Shown piece after piece: positions 15,045 to 24,097 of a DNA stretch of 40,117 bases (position 1 is its first letter; every line of letters starts with the position of its first letter). The position numbers were made by a program, and so were the translations under genes. Under the pieces are notes generated by a model, which saw only the letters and a program-made list of their open reading frames with translations, was not told the DNA's origin and did no database searches. The DNA comes from an uncultured Acidimicrobiaceae bacterium (GTDB lineage: Bacteria > Actinomycetota > Acidimicrobiia > Acidimicrobiales > RAAP-2): NCBI GenBank assembly GCA_903873395.1, contig CAIQOJ010000014.1, forward strand, positions 1 to 40,117, in the 5' to 3' direction.

Positions 15045-16604
15045 ATGGCTCTGGACATAGGTCAGCGCACCTTCGAGGACCAGGTACGTCGAGCCAAGGT
15101 CGACGGTCGTCCTCTCCCCCGTGTGGCCATCATCGGGGCCGGCTTCTCCGGACTGGCCGCCGCCATCCAACTGGCCCGATCTGGGGTTCGCAGCTTCACC
15201 ATCATCGAGCAATCAGACGGCGTAGGGGGGACCTGGCGGGACAACACCTACCCGGGTGCGGCATGTGACGTGCCTTCCCACCTCTATTCGCTCTCGTTTG
15301 CTCCGAAGACGGACTGGTCGCGTCGCTTTGCCGAACAGCCCGAGATCCTCGCCTATGCCGAGGAGTTGGTCGACCGCTTCCACTTGGGCCCGCACCTTCG
15401 GCTGTCCACCTCGGTCGACCAACTCTCCTTCGACGAGGCTTCGGAGACCTGGCGGCTCGCCGTGACCGGCTCAGAAGGACCAGAAACCATCACGGCCGAT
15501 ACCGTCTTCATCGGATGCGGGCAGTTGAACCGTCCCTACCTTCCCGACATCGACGGACGCGACACGTTCTCCGGGCCGGCGTTCCACTCGGCTCGATGGG
15601 ACCACAGCACCGACCTGGCCGGCAAACGAGTGGGCGTCGTCGGCAGCGGTGCCAGTGCAATCCAGTTCGTGCCAGAGGTCGCCGCCCAGGCGGCCTCGAC
15701 CACGATCTTCCAACGCAGCCCGAACTACGTGGGTCCCAAGAAGGACCACCCTTACCGGGCCACCACCAGGACCGTCCTGAACAACGTCCGGCCAATCCAG
15801 CGCGCCTATCGGGCCTGGATCTACGTATCGCTCGAATCTCGATGGCTGTGGCTGAAAAAGGACAGCCTGGCCGGTCGCAAACTCCGGGAGATGTTCACCA
15901 AGGGGATTCGGGACGGCGTGGTTTCCGACCGTCTGCCCGATGCCGCCGTGGTGCCCGATTACCCCATCGGCTGCAAGCGAATTCTCATCTCCAACGACTG
16001 GTATCCCACGCTGCTCCGACCTGACGTCGCCGTGGTGGACGAGGCCATCATCGGAATCGAGCCTGACGCCGTGATCACCGCCGACGGCGCCCGCCACGAT
16101 GTCGATGTCCTCATCTACGGAACGGGCTTCGAGACCACAAATTTCCTGTCCCACCTACCGGTCACCGGTGTCGGCGGTGCCAGCTTGGCTGATGCCTGGG
16201 CCGATGGGGCCCACGCCTACTTAGGGCTCACCGTTGCCGGGTTCCCCAACTGCTACCTCCTCTATGGGCCCAACACCAACCTCGGACACAACTCCATCTT
16301 GTTCATGATCGAGCGCCAACTGAATCTGGCCCTCCAAGCCGTGGCCCTCCAGGTGGCTGCCGGGAGCGTGGGGACCACGGTTGCCGTAGGGGAAGGTGCC
16401 TATCGACGTGATGACGAGCGGACCCAACACCTGGTCCAAAACACGGCGTGGGCTGGATCGTGCACGTCGTGGTACAAGTCAGCGTCAGGCCGCATCACCA
16501 ACAACTGGCCGACGTGGACGATCCGCTACTGGTGGGAGACCTTGCGCATCCGACCGACCGATTTCGATGTGGTTGCGGCTTCCCCCGAACACACTGCAGC
16601 CTGA
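15045..16604 (+). CDS. Flavin-containing monooxygenase, Baeyer-Villiger type
   Basis: A 519-residue two-dinucleotide-binding flavoenzyme. FAD site: IIGAGFSGLAAAIQL (GxGxxG at 31-36). The GVGGTWRDNTYPGAACDVPS block (59-78) is typical of class B monooxygenases. The type I BVMO fingerprint FxGxxxHxxxW is present exactly as FSGPAFHSARW (175-185). The NADPH site is VGVVGSGASAIQFVP (around 197-210). An ATG-type YGTGFETT motif lies near residue 365. These enzymes use FAD, NADPH and oxygen to turn ketones into esters or lactones, or to oxidise heteroatoms. The substrate is not inferable. Start ATG at 15045, divergent from the preceding unknown gene. Confidence 0.93.
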   Translation: MALDIGQRTFEDQVRRAKVDGRPLPRVAIIGAGFSGLAAAIQLARSGVRSFTIIEQSDGVGGTWRDNTYPGAACDVPSHLYSLSFAPKTDWSRRFAEQPEILAYAEELVDRFHLGPHLRLSTSVDQLSFDEASETWRLAVTGSEGPETITADTVFIGCGQLNRPYLPDIDGRDTFSGPAFHSARWDHSTDLAGKRVGVVGSGASAIQFVPEVAAQAASTTIFQRSPNYVGPKKDHPYRATTRTVLNNVRPIQRAYRAWIYVSLESRWLWLKKDSLAGRKLREMFTKGIRDGVVSDRLPDAAVVPDYPIGCKRILISNDWYPTLLRPDVAVVDEAIIGIEPDAVITADGARHDVDVLIYGTGFETTNFLSHLPVTGVGGASLADAWADGAHAYLGLTVAGFPNCYLLYGPNTNLGHNSILFMIERQLNLALQAVALQVAAGSVGTTVAVGEGAYRRDDERTQHLVQNTAWAGSCTSWYKSASGRITNNWPTWTIRYWWETLRIRPTDFDVVAASPEHTAA

Positions 16605-16635
16605 CCCGTCCACCACGCCTGACGTTGGCGCCGCC

Positions 16636-17589
16636 TCATTCGTCAGGGATACGCCCCATCCGCCCAGCCTGGAAGTCTTCAAATGCCTGGGCCACCTCGG
16701 CTCGTGTGTTCATCACGAAGGGTCCGTAGGCGAAGACTGGCTCACGGATCGGCTGGCCGCCGAGTAGCAAGATGTCGAGGTCGCTGGAGGGACCTTCGGG
16801 ACGTGAGGCAGCGGTCACGGTGATCGAACCGCCATCACCGAAGACGGCGAGTTCGCCCGTCTGGACCGGATGGCCCTCGGTGCCCACGGTGCCCTGGCCA
16901 GCCAACACGTAGGCCAAGGCATTGCACGTGGGATCCCAGGGAATGGTCATCGAGGCGCCGGCGGCCAACGTGGCGTGCACCATGGTGATGGGTGACCGGG
17001 TGGAGCCCGGCCCCACATGCTCGGCCACGCGACCAGCGATGATGCGAAGCAGTGCCCCGCCGTCAGGGGTGCTGACCAAGGTGATGCTGTCCCGGCCGAT
17101 GTCTTGGTAGGCCGGCTCGATCATCTTGTCGACCCGCGGAAGGTTCACCCAGAGTTGGATGCCGTGGAACAGCCCGCCAGAGACCACCAGCTCTTCGGGT
17201 GGGGCCTCGATGTGGAGGATCCCGCTTCCCGCTGTCATCCACTGGGTGTCTCCGTCACTGATGAGACCGCCTCCGTCGATGGAGTCCCGGTGGGCGAACG
17301 TCCCGTCGATGATGTACGTGACCGTCTCGAAACCGCGGTGCGGGTGCCAGGACGTTCCCTTGGCTTCGCCCGGGGCGTAGTTGACCTCACCCATCTGGTC
17401 CATGTGGATGAAGGGGTCGAGGTAGCGCTGATCCACTCCGGCGAAGGCCCGACGAACAGGGAAACCTTCGCCCTCGAAACCCGACGGGGCCGTGGCCACT
17501 CCAAGGACAGGGCGGGGGGCGATGTCAGGCCCTCGTGGGTCAGCCACCTTGGGCAGGGTCAGCACGTCATCGACGGTCACCGCAGGCAT
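16636..17589 (-). CDS. Pirin family protein (bicupin)
   Basis: About 317 residues. The ATG at 17589 has GAGGAG seven bases upstream, so I prefer it to the ATG at 17667. Pirin motifs: PVRRAFAG, YLDPFIHMDQMG, the core HPHRGFETVTYIIDG, then DSIDGGGLISDGDTQWMTAGSGILH. The metal-binding histidines of pirin are visible in FIHMD and HPHRG, while the usual HSE after GSGI is HIE here. The second cupin includes GRVAEHVGPGSTRSPITMVH. Some pirins are quercetin dioxygenases and others modulate transcription; which applies is unknown. Convergent with the monooxygenase and divergent from the RodZ-like gene. Confidence 0.92.
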   Translation of the reverse strand: MPAVTVDDVLTLPKVADPRGPDIAPRPVLGVATAPSGFEGEGFPVRRAFAGVDQRYLDPFIHMDQMGEVNYAPGEAKGTSWHPHRGFETVTYIIDGTFAHRDSIDGGGLISDGDTQWMTAGSGILHIEAPPEELVVSGGLFHGIQLWVNLPRVDKMIEPAYQDIGRDSITLVSTPDGGALLRIIAGRVAEHVGPGSTRSPITMVHATLAAGASMTIPWDPTCNALAYVLAGQGTVGTEGHPVQTGELAVFGDGGSITVTAASRPEGPSSDLDILLLGGQPIREPVFAYGPFVMNTRAEVAQAFEDFQAGRMGRIPDE

Positions 17590-17769
17590 GGACTTGCTCC
17601 TCACGGCGACGAGGGGGTCCTCGATCCAACCGTTCGTATGGTCCAACTCCACAAGGTCGCTGGACATTCCATCAGCTCCATCCTGAAAATCACGTTGTCG
17701 CCAGGGTCAGCCGGACCACGGCCCTCGGGGAGTACGCTTGGGACCGAAGCGCATGTCAGAGGAGACCAG

Positions 17770-18828
17770 GTGATCCGGCCACGAGGAAGGACCCGCGGTG
17801 GGGCCGGTTCGGCCGTGCCAGAGGTCACGTCATCGGTCGACATCGGAACCACGCTGCGCGAGGCGCGCCTGGCTCAGGGACTGGGCTTGGTAGCCGTCCA
17901 CGACCAGCTCGGCCGGTCCATCACTCAGATCGAGTGCCTCGAGGCTGGTTCGGCTTCGGCCTTCGACCACCCAGGTCTGGCCGTCTCCGCGGTGCGCCGC
18001 TACGCCACTCTCCTCGGGCTTGACGGTGATGATCTGGCTTCTCAATTCGCTGCAGGTCTTCCAGCTGACGGTGACGACGTCATGGCCCTGACCGGAGTGG
18101 TGGCAGCCACGGCCGGTGCGGGTGGCGCCCCTGAGCACTTGCGGGCCTTTCACGAAACCGGCGAGATTCCTGCCGTCAGTCGGCGGACCGGTCTGCTCCC
18201 CGCCACCGATGGGGCAGGACTGTCCACCGGCCCACCTACCGGAACGTTCCCGGTCGTGCCCCGCACCGAACTCCGTCAAAGTCGCCGATCGGTGGCCAAG
18301 GCCCGCCGGAGGCTCCGTGCTCCCACGTTCCTCAAGGTGGTGACGTGGTTGGCGGGTCTGCTGGTGCTCGTCGTACTGGCCGGCTTCGTCATGCTGGCCA
18401 CAAAGCCCCAGACGCTGGCCAATGCCCACATCCTGCAAGTGGTCCAGCCGGGGGGCTCGTCAACTCCCTCGAATGCTGGTGGAACGACGACAACCACGAC
18501 TCGGCCGGTGCAGGCCTCTCCCGTGGTGGCCGCCGGGGGAGACGCCTCGAGCGCCACCTACACCGTGGCAACTTCCCACTTCAACGTGGTCGTGGCCACG
18601 GGCAACAACTGCTGGATCCAGGTGACGAGTTCATCGGTTCCTCAACCGCTGGCCAGCGGAGTCCAGCCCGGGGGCAAGGTGCTCACCTTCCCGGCTCAGG
18701 GGACCATGACCGTCCAGGTCGGTGCTTCGTCGGTGCTCGTAGGGATCACCATCAAGGGAAAGAACGTGTTCTCTGATGCCCCCAAAGCAGCACCCTTCAC
18801 CTACACCTTCCAACCCGCAACACCCTGA
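17770..18828 (+). CDS. RodZ-like membrane protein with N-terminal HTH and external beta domain
   Basis: A 352-residue bitopic protein. The GTG at 17770 has AGAGGAG at 17758-17764, five bases upstream. Residues 23-95 form an HTH_25-type domain (IGTTLREARLAQGLGLVAVH, then ITQIECLEAG and AVSAVRRYATLLGLD). A basic stretch (RRSVAKARRRLRAP) precedes a single transmembrane helix at 189-210. Outside the membrane there is a Thr/Pro/Ala linker and a C-terminal beta domain (TSHFNVVVATGNNCWIQVTS to the end) like DUF4115 of RodZ. RodZ proteins link MreB to cell-wall synthesis. This one has a longer, less conserved juxtamembrane region, and no mreB gene is adjacent, so a cell-shape role is inferred only. 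Confidence 0.8.
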   Translation: MIRPRGRTRGGAGSAVPEVTSSVDIGTTLREARLAQGLGLVAVHDQLGRSITQIECLEAGSASAFDHPGLAVSAVRRYATLLGLDGDDLASQFAAGLPADGDDVMALTGVVAATAGAGGAPEHLRAFHETGEIPAVSRRTGLLPATDGAGLSTGPPTGTFPVVPRTELRQSRRSVAKARRRLRAPTFLKVVTWLAGLLVLVVLAGFVMLATKPQTLANAHILQVVQPGGSSTPSNAGGTTTTTTRPVQASPVVAAGGDASSATYTVATSHFNVVVATGNNCWIQVTSSSVPQPLASGVQPGGKVLTFPAQGTMTVQVGASSVLVGITIKGKNVFSDAPKAAPFTYTFQPATP

Positions 18829-18871
18829 TCTCCCGCCACCGTCGGACGTGGTTCGGTCCCGACCACTGGCA

Positions 18872-19861
18872 TCAGGTTTGGCTTGGCGTGGTCCTCGGTG
18901 AGGTCTGGTTGGCCACCGGGGTGAGGACTGAACCTGCTTCAAGGTAGGACCGGTCCAGTTCGGCATCGAGCCGAGCCGTCTTGCGGTCTTCAGTGCGCAG
19001 CCACTGAATGAACACCGGGATCAGCGCCAGCACCGTGAACGCCTCGGCACCGATCCACAAGATGGCCGCGCCTGCGTGGGTGCCGTCCACCGTGTACATC
19101 GGGGCGACCGACCGGGTCGAGGTCAACAGGGCCAGGGCCAAGAACGACTCGAGGGGAACACCGATCAACAGCGCGGCCATCTTGGTCCCGTGACCCATCC
19201 GCCAGTGCGGAATCGGATCGAGCCCGACGATCGGCCACCAGAAGTGGGCCGACGCCACCAGGAACGCCACATTGACCACGTCCATCAGCCACATGTGCTC
19301 CATGGCCACGCCCAAGGCAGACGTGAGGAAGAAGGCGAACATGGCGATGTAGTACATCCCCCACGTAGGCGCGGGGTGGCTCGACCACCGGAAGGCTCGA
19401 GAGTTGAGGATGCGGAGTAGCCGGACTTTGGTGCGTCGGCTCGAGGTCTGCAACGCCAGCGTCATGGGTGCCCCGAGAGCCAGCAGTGGCGGCGCGACCA
19501 CCATGAGCAGGAGGTGCTGGACCACATGGGCCTCGAAGTGGGCCATCGAGAGAGCCGCTACCGGAGACTGCAGGGCCAGGTCCACGCCGATCAGGCCGCA
19601 GATGAATGCCAGTGTGCGCCGGTTGCTCCAGTTGCGCCCTTTGGCCGACAGCGCCCAGGCGGCCTGCACGTACCAAGCCCCTGCGATGACCACAGAAGCA
19701 AGCACGACCAGCGCGAAGGGCTGGAACCCCCACTGGGTGAGGGTGCCGTGGGAGGCCAGTGCGGGTGGAGACCCGACCAGCCAGGCAGTACCGGCCACAG
19801 CGGCGGAAAGAGGCACGGTGCCAGCGTAGCGAGACCCGACCTGGGAACCCACATCGGTCAC
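18872..19861 (-). CDS. CtaG-like cytochrome c oxidase assembly membrane protein
   Basis: A multi-pass membrane protein of about 329 residues matching the Caa3-type CtaG family. It has roughly seven hydrophobic helices, with the hallmark histidine-rich segment MAHFEAHVVQHLLLMVVAPP and LLALGAP, then the conserved WWPIVGLDPIPH loop and ending helix AAILWIGAEAFTVLALIPVF. The family helps deliver copper to terminal oxidase in Bacillus-type systems. The start is uncertain: the GTG at 19861 gives a plausible N-terminal helix, while the longer frame from 19972 overlaps the divergent gene and adds unlikely sequence. The C-terminus has a charged tail. It may serve the respiratory chain, but no oxidase genes are nearby. 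Confidence 0.88.
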   Translation of the reverse strand: MTDVGSQVGSRYAGTVPLSAAVAGTAWLVGSPPALASHGTLTQWGFQPFALVVLASVVIAGAWYVQAAWALSAKGRNWSNRRTLAFICGLIGVDLALQSPVAALSMAHFEAHVVQHLLLMVVAPPLLALGAPMTLALQTSSRRTKVRLLRILNSRAFRWSSHPAPTWGMYYIAMFAFFLTSALGVAMEHMWLMDVVNVAFLVASAHFWWPIVGLDPIPHWRMGHGTKMAALLIGVPLESFLALALLTSTRSVAPMYTVDGTHAGAAILWIGAEAFTVLALIPVFIQWLRTEDRKTARLDAELDRSYLEAGSVLTPVANQTSPRTTPSQT

Positions 19862-19956
19862 GTGAGGCCGATGGTCCGGACTACCGAGTACTCCGGGTGA
19901 GCCAGAGGCCGACCGACCCCGAGGGCTAGCGTGGAGACACGCAGAAGGGGGCGGCC

Positions 19957-21438
19957 GTGGAGGACCGAGCACAGCCAGATGACTTCGACGTCGCGCTGGC
20001 CGCCATCGTCGGGCCGTCCAATCTTGACGTCGGGCCGTCCGTGTCTGATGACTTCAGCCACGACGAGTCTCTCGTCTCATCGCCACAACGGCCCCGTGCG
20101 GTGGTCCGCCCCGGCACCACCGCAGAGGTGGCCGCCATCGTCAGGGCCGCGGTTGCCCATGCCGTTCCGCTGACGGCACGAGGGTCGGGCACCGGACTGT
20201 CGGGTGGGGCTGTTCCTCGAACTGATGGCGTCGTCGTCTCGTTCGAACGCATGAACACCATCGTGGAGATCGATCAGGCCAACCATGTGGCCGTGGTCGA
20301 GCCTGGGGTGACCCTGGCGCAACTCGATGCCGCCCTCGCTCCGCTGGGTCTCGTCTACCCCGTGCAACCGGGCGAGGACTCGGCCAGCCTGGGAGGCAAC
20401 GTCGCCACGAACGCCGGAGGCATGCAAGCCGTCAAGTACGGGGTCACCCGTCATCACGTCCTCGGCGTCGACGCCGTGCTGGGCACCGGCGAGGTCTTGT
20501 CGTGTGGCGGTCGGTTCGTGAAAGCCACCAGCGGCTACGACCTCACCCAACTGCTGATCGGTTCGGAGGGCACTCTGGCCTTGATCACCCGAGTGATCCT
20601 CCGTCTCCATCCCCGGCCGTCGCAGCGAGCGACACTTCTCGCCCCCTTCGCTTCCATCGAAGCCATCGCCGAGGCGGTGCCGCCGCTGGTAGCCAGCGGA
20701 GTAGGTCCACTTCTTGTCGAATACCTCGACGTGCTGGCCATGGACGGGATCGTGGCAGCATCCAGCCTCGACCTCGGCGTGCCTGCTGACATCAAAAGCC
20801 AGACGGCCGCCTACCTCGTCGTCGTGCTCGAAGGCCACCACGAAGATCGGGTCGAAGAGGACACGGCCCAACTGGCCGACCAACTCAGTGCCCTGGGTGC
20901 ACATGATGTCTACGTGCTCCCTCCCCATGCCGGTGCTGATCTGATTGCAGCCCGCGAAGGTGCATTCTGGGTATCCAAGGCGGCCGGCGCAGACGATCTC
21001 GTCGACGTGGTGGTGCCGCGGGCGTCGATCCCTGCGTACCTGGATCACGTAGGGCGTGTGGCCGGCGAGTCGGGGACGCTCATCACCGGATGCGGACATG
21101 CTGGCGACGGCAACGTCCACCTGTCGATCTTCCAGGCTGACCCTGAGGTCCGCCACCAGGTCGTCCATGACGTGATTGCCGCCGGCGTGGCTCTGGGTGG
21201 TGCCGTCTCGGGTGAGCACGGGATCGGCACAGCCAAGATGGGAGCATTCGCGGAGCTTGAGGATCCGGCCAAGATCGCTCTGATGCGCCGGATCAAGGTC
21301 GCCTTCGACCCATCGGGCATCCTCAACCCAGGCACCATCTTCGACGCCGAGCCTGCGACCATGATGTCTCACGAACTACCGCCCCATTCCACTCGGCTCG
21401 CCCATGGCGGTCCTGACTCCGAGGAGACCCGCCCGTGA
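19957..21438 (+). CDS. FAD-linked 2-hydroxyacid oxidase/dehydrogenase (GlcD-like)
   Basis: A 493-residue VAO-fold flavoprotein of the glycolate oxidase GlcD / D-lactate dehydrogenase type. FAD domain: VVRPGTTAEVAAIVRAA, PLTARGSGTGLSGGAVPRTD, and PGEDSASLGGNVATNAGGMQ. C-terminal cap: TGCGHAGDGNVHLSIF and SGEHGIGTAKMG, which hold metal- and substrate-binding histidines of this family. It would oxidise a 2-hydroxy acid to the 2-oxo acid. There are no GlcE or GlcF iron-sulphur partners next to it, so the electron acceptor is open. GTG start at 19957 with AGAAGGGGG upstream. Its stop overlaps the next start (GTGA), so the ThDP enzyme is coupled to it. Confidence 0.93.
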   Translation: MEDRAQPDDFDVALAAIVGPSNLDVGPSVSDDFSHDESLVSSPQRPRAVVRPGTTAEVAAIVRAAVAHAVPLTARGSGTGLSGGAVPRTDGVVVSFERMNTIVEIDQANHVAVVEPGVTLAQLDAALAPLGLVYPVQPGEDSASLGGNVATNAGGMQAVKYGVTRHHVLGVDAVLGTGEVLSCGGRFVKATSGYDLTQLLIGSEGTLALITRVILRLHPRPSQRATLLAPFASIEAIAEAVPPLVASGVGPLLVEYLDVLAMDGIVAASSLDLGVPADIKSQTAAYLVVVLEGHHEDRVEEDTAQLADQLSALGAHDVYVLPPHAGADLIAAREGAFWVSKAAGADDLVDVVVPRASIPAYLDHVGRVAGESGTLITGCGHAGDGNVHLSIFQADPEVRHQVVHDVIAAGVALGGAVSGEHGIGTAKMGAFAELEDPAKIALMRRIKVAFDPSGILNPGTIFDAEPATMMSHELPPHSTRLAHGGPDSEETRP

Positions 21439-23009
21439 ACGGCGCCCACGCACTCATCCGCACGTTGGTCGACCATGGCATCGACACGTGCTTCATGAAC
21501 CCGGGCACCTCGGAGATGCACTTCGTGGCCGCCCTCGACGACGTGCCGGAGATGCGCGGCGTGCTCGCCCTCTTCGAAGGCGTGGCGACCGGAGCCGCTG
21601 ATGGCTACGCACGCATGTCCGGTCGGCCTGCTGCCGTCCTCCTCCACCTAGGACCTGGCTTGGGCAACGGACTCGCCAACCTGCACAACGCTCGACGGGC
21701 GCACAGCCCCGTGCTGGCCATCGTCGGTGACCACGCCATCTCCCATCGGCGTCATGACGCACCACTGCAGTCCGACATCACCTCAGCCGCCTGCAACGTC
21801 TCCCCGTGGGTGTGGACCTCAGAGGACACCGCCACACTGGGTGCTGATGCCGTCGAAGCACTGATCGCGGCGCATGGGCCTCCCGGTGCCGTGGCCACAC
21901 TCGTCCTGCCCGCCGATGTCTCCTGGGGTGAGGGCGGTGTGGTGGCTCCACTCTCTGTCGAAGGTCTGGGTACGGCGCCTTCACCCGGCTTGATGCCGGA
22001 CATCGCCGTGCTCGAAGCGGCGGCCGCCGCGCTGCGATCAGGCGAGCCTGCGGCTGTGCTCATCGGCGGCCGGGTCTGCTCGGGGCCCTTGTTGGAAGCT
22101 GCGGCCGATCTGGCCGCCACATCGGGAGCGCGCCTGTTCGCCGAGACCTTCCCGGCTCGGCTCGAACGTGGGGTCGGTCGGGTCCCGGTGGATCGCCTCG
22201 CCTATCTCGCCGAATTCGCCGCCATGCAACTCGACGGGATCCGTCACCTCGTGCTCCTCGATGCCCCTTCCCCGGTGTCGTTCTTCGCCTATCCAGGCAA
22301 GGCCAGCGATCTCGTACCCGAGGGCTGCACGGTGCACACCACAGTGACGCCTCACGACGATGCCGCACAGGCCGTGGCGGCACTGGCCGAACTGGCGGGG
22401 GCACGGCCTGGTGCTGCTCCTCGTCAAACGGGAGGACGTCCCGACCTGCCCAGTGGAGCCCTGACCGCCCAGGCGGTCTGTCAGGCGGTGGGCGCGCTAC
22501 TGCCCGACGGGGCCATCGTGTCTGACGAGGGAGCCACATCGACCTTGTTCGCTCCCGGCTCGACCTCCGGGGCGGGCCCCCACGACTGGCTCACCCTGAC
22601 CGGTGGAGCCATCGGCCAGGGCCTGCCTGTGGCCCTCGGTGCTGCCGTGGCCGCACCCGATCGACGGGTGGTGGCCTTAGAGGCAGATGGCAGTGCGCTC
22701 TATACGTTCCAGGCCCTCTGGACCATGGCCCGAGAGGGCGTAGATGTGACCACGGTGATCTTCAACAACCGTTCCTACGCCGTGCTCAACATGGAGCTCG
22801 ACCGAGTCGGTGTCGAAGGAGCCGGGCCCAGGGCCCGAGACATGCTGGACCTCTCCCGGCCCGACCTCGACTTCGTCTCGTTGGCCAGCGGATTGGGGGT
22901 TCCAGCGACCCGGGCAGATACCGCAGAGGGGTTCAACGAGGCGCTCGGGCGAGCACTGGCCACTCCAGGGCCAAGCTTGATCGAGGCCATGGTGCCACCG
23001 CTCCTGTGA
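21435..23009 (+). CDS. Thiamine diphosphate-dependent enzyme (acetolactate synthase / benzoylformate decarboxylase-like)
   Basis: A 524-residue ThDP enzyme with the three usual domains. The activating glutamate is Glu48 in LFEGVATGAADGYAR. The N-terminal pyrimidine domain starts NGAHALIRTLVDHGIDTCFM. The ThDP/Mg motif begins EADGSALYTFQALWTMAR and ends IFNNRSY (416-448), with Ala in place of the first Gly of GDG. The central FAD/DHS-like domain (SGEPAAVLIGGRVCSGPLL) is present but shows no clear FAD loop, which favours a decarboxylase or lyase over a true acetolactate synthase. No small regulatory subunit is adjacent. It probably acts on the 2-oxo acid made by the upstream oxidase. The GTG start overlaps the previous stop, and its own stop overlaps the next start. 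Confidence 0.9.
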   Translation: MNGAHALIRTLVDHGIDTCFMNPGTSEMHFVAALDDVPEMRGVLALFEGVATGAADGYARMSGRPAAVLLHLGPGLGNGLANLHNARRAHSPVLAIVGDHAISHRRHDAPLQSDITSAACNVSPWVWTSEDTATLGADAVEALIAAHGPPGAVATLVLPADVSWGEGGVVAPLSVEGLGTAPSPGLMPDIAVLEAAAAALRSGEPAAVLIGGRVCSGPLLEAAADLAATSGARLFAETFPARLERGVGRVPVDRLAYLAEFAAMQLDGIRHLVLLDAPSPVSFFAYPGKASDLVPEGCTVHTTVTPHDDAAQAVAALAELAGARPGAAPRQTGGRPDLPSGALTAQAVCQAVGALLPDGAIVSDEGATSTLFAPGSTSGAGPHDWLTLTGGAIGQGLPVALGAAVAAPDRRVVALEADGSALYTFQALWTMAREGVDVTTVIFNNRSYAVLNMELDRVGVEGAGPRARDMLDLSRPDLDFVSLASGLGVPATRADTAEGFNEALGRALATPGPSLIEAMVPPLL

Positions 23010-24097
23010 GCACCTCGTCACCCCTCCGCTACGGCATCATCGGCGTGGGCATGATGGGCCTCGAACACGTGCGAAACCTCCACGCCCTTCCCGGTGTCGA
23101 GGTCGTCGCCGTCGCCGATCCCCACGGTCCGTCACTCGAGAGAGCCGCGGCCGAAGCCGCTCGTATCGGCGCTCCGACACCGACGGCCTTCACCGACGGT
23201 CGCGACCTCCTCGCCTCAGGCTTGTGTGACGCAGTCGTCGTGGCCACTCCGAACATGACGCACATCGACGTCCTTGAGGCTGTCCTGGCAACGGAGTTGC
23301 CAGTTTTGGTGGAGAAACCTCTCTGCACCACGGTCGACGACTGCAGGCGAGTCGTGGACTTAGCTCGCCAGCGCACTGCGCCTGTCTGGGTGGGCCTCGA
23401 ATACCGCTACATGCCTCCCGTAGCTGCACTCATCGATGTCGTGCGATCCGGAGCGGTTGGCCAGATCAGGATGGTGGCGATCCGTGAGCATCGGTTCCCG
23501 TTCTTGGCCAAGGTGGGTGACTGGAACCGTTTCAACCGAAATACCGGGGGCACCCTCGTGGAGAAGTGCTGCCACTTCTTCGACTTGATGAACCAACTGG
23601 CCGATGCACGGCCCATCCGCGTACTGGCCTCGGGGAGCCAAGACGTCAATCATCTCGATGAGCGCTATCTCGGTGAGGTTCCCGACATCCTCGACAACGC
23701 CCTGGTCATCGTGGAGTACGACAACGGCGTGCGGGCCTCACTCGACCTCTGCATGTTCGCTGAGGCCAGCACCAACCAAGAAGAGATCGCCGTCGTGGGC
23801 GACCAAGGCAAGGTCGAGGCCTTTCTTCCCAGTGGGATCCTGCGCACCGGCCGTCGCCGTGAGGGTGCGCGTGGCGTGACCGAGGCAGTGATCGAAGATC
23901 CCCGGGTCGGCCACCACGGCTACCACCACGGTTCGAGCTACTTGGAGCACCTTGCCTTCGTGGAGATGATCCGCACGGGCGGGCGACCCGGCGTCACGGT
24001 GGAGGACGGACTGGCCAGCGTGGCCCTCGGGGTTGCCGCCCAGCGGTCGATCGCCGAAGGGCGGTCGATCACGATGGCTGAGGTGCTGGGCGTCTGA
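23006..24097 (+). CDS. Gfo/Idh/MocA family NAD(P)-dependent oxidoreductase
   Basis: A 363-residue dehydrogenase. The N-terminal Rossmann fold starts YGIIGVGMMGLEHVRNLHAL with GxGxxG, followed by VVAVADPHG. The catalytic EKP motif is at 103-105 (VLVEKPLCTT). The C-terminal GFO_IDH_MocA domain has the usual WNRFNRNTGGTLVEKCCHFFDL segment with Lys and His for catalysis, as in inositol dehydrogenase-like members. The substrate is likely a sugar, inositol or related polyol. It is third in the coupled operon, with GTG start at 23006 overlapping the ThDP enzyme stop. The stop at 24095-24097 directly abuts the stop of the convergent LLM gene. Confidence 0.93.
   Translation: MSTSSPLRYGIIGVGMMGLEHVRNLHALPGVEVVAVADPHGPSLERAAAEAARIGAPTPTAFTDGRDLLASGLCDAVVVATPNMTHIDVLEAVLATELPVLVEKPLCTTVDDCRRVVDLARQRTAPVWVGLEYRYMPPVAALIDVVRSGAVGQIRMVAIREHRFPFLAKVGDWNRFNRNTGGTLVEKCCHFFDLMNQLADARPIRVLASGSQDVNHLDERYLGEVPDILDNALVIVEYDNGVRASLDLCMFAEASTNQEEIAVVGDQGKVEAFLPSGILRTGRRREGARGVTEAVIEDPRVGHHGYHHGSSYLEHLAFVEMIRTGGRPGVTVEDGLASVALGVAAQRSIAEGRSITMAEVLGV

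Noticed and set aside
20077..21372. 431-residue minus-strand frame opposite the GlcD-like gene
   Set aside because: A shadow of GC-rich coding DNA: His/Asp/Gly-rich with no motifs, while the plus-strand gene has complete FAD motifs.
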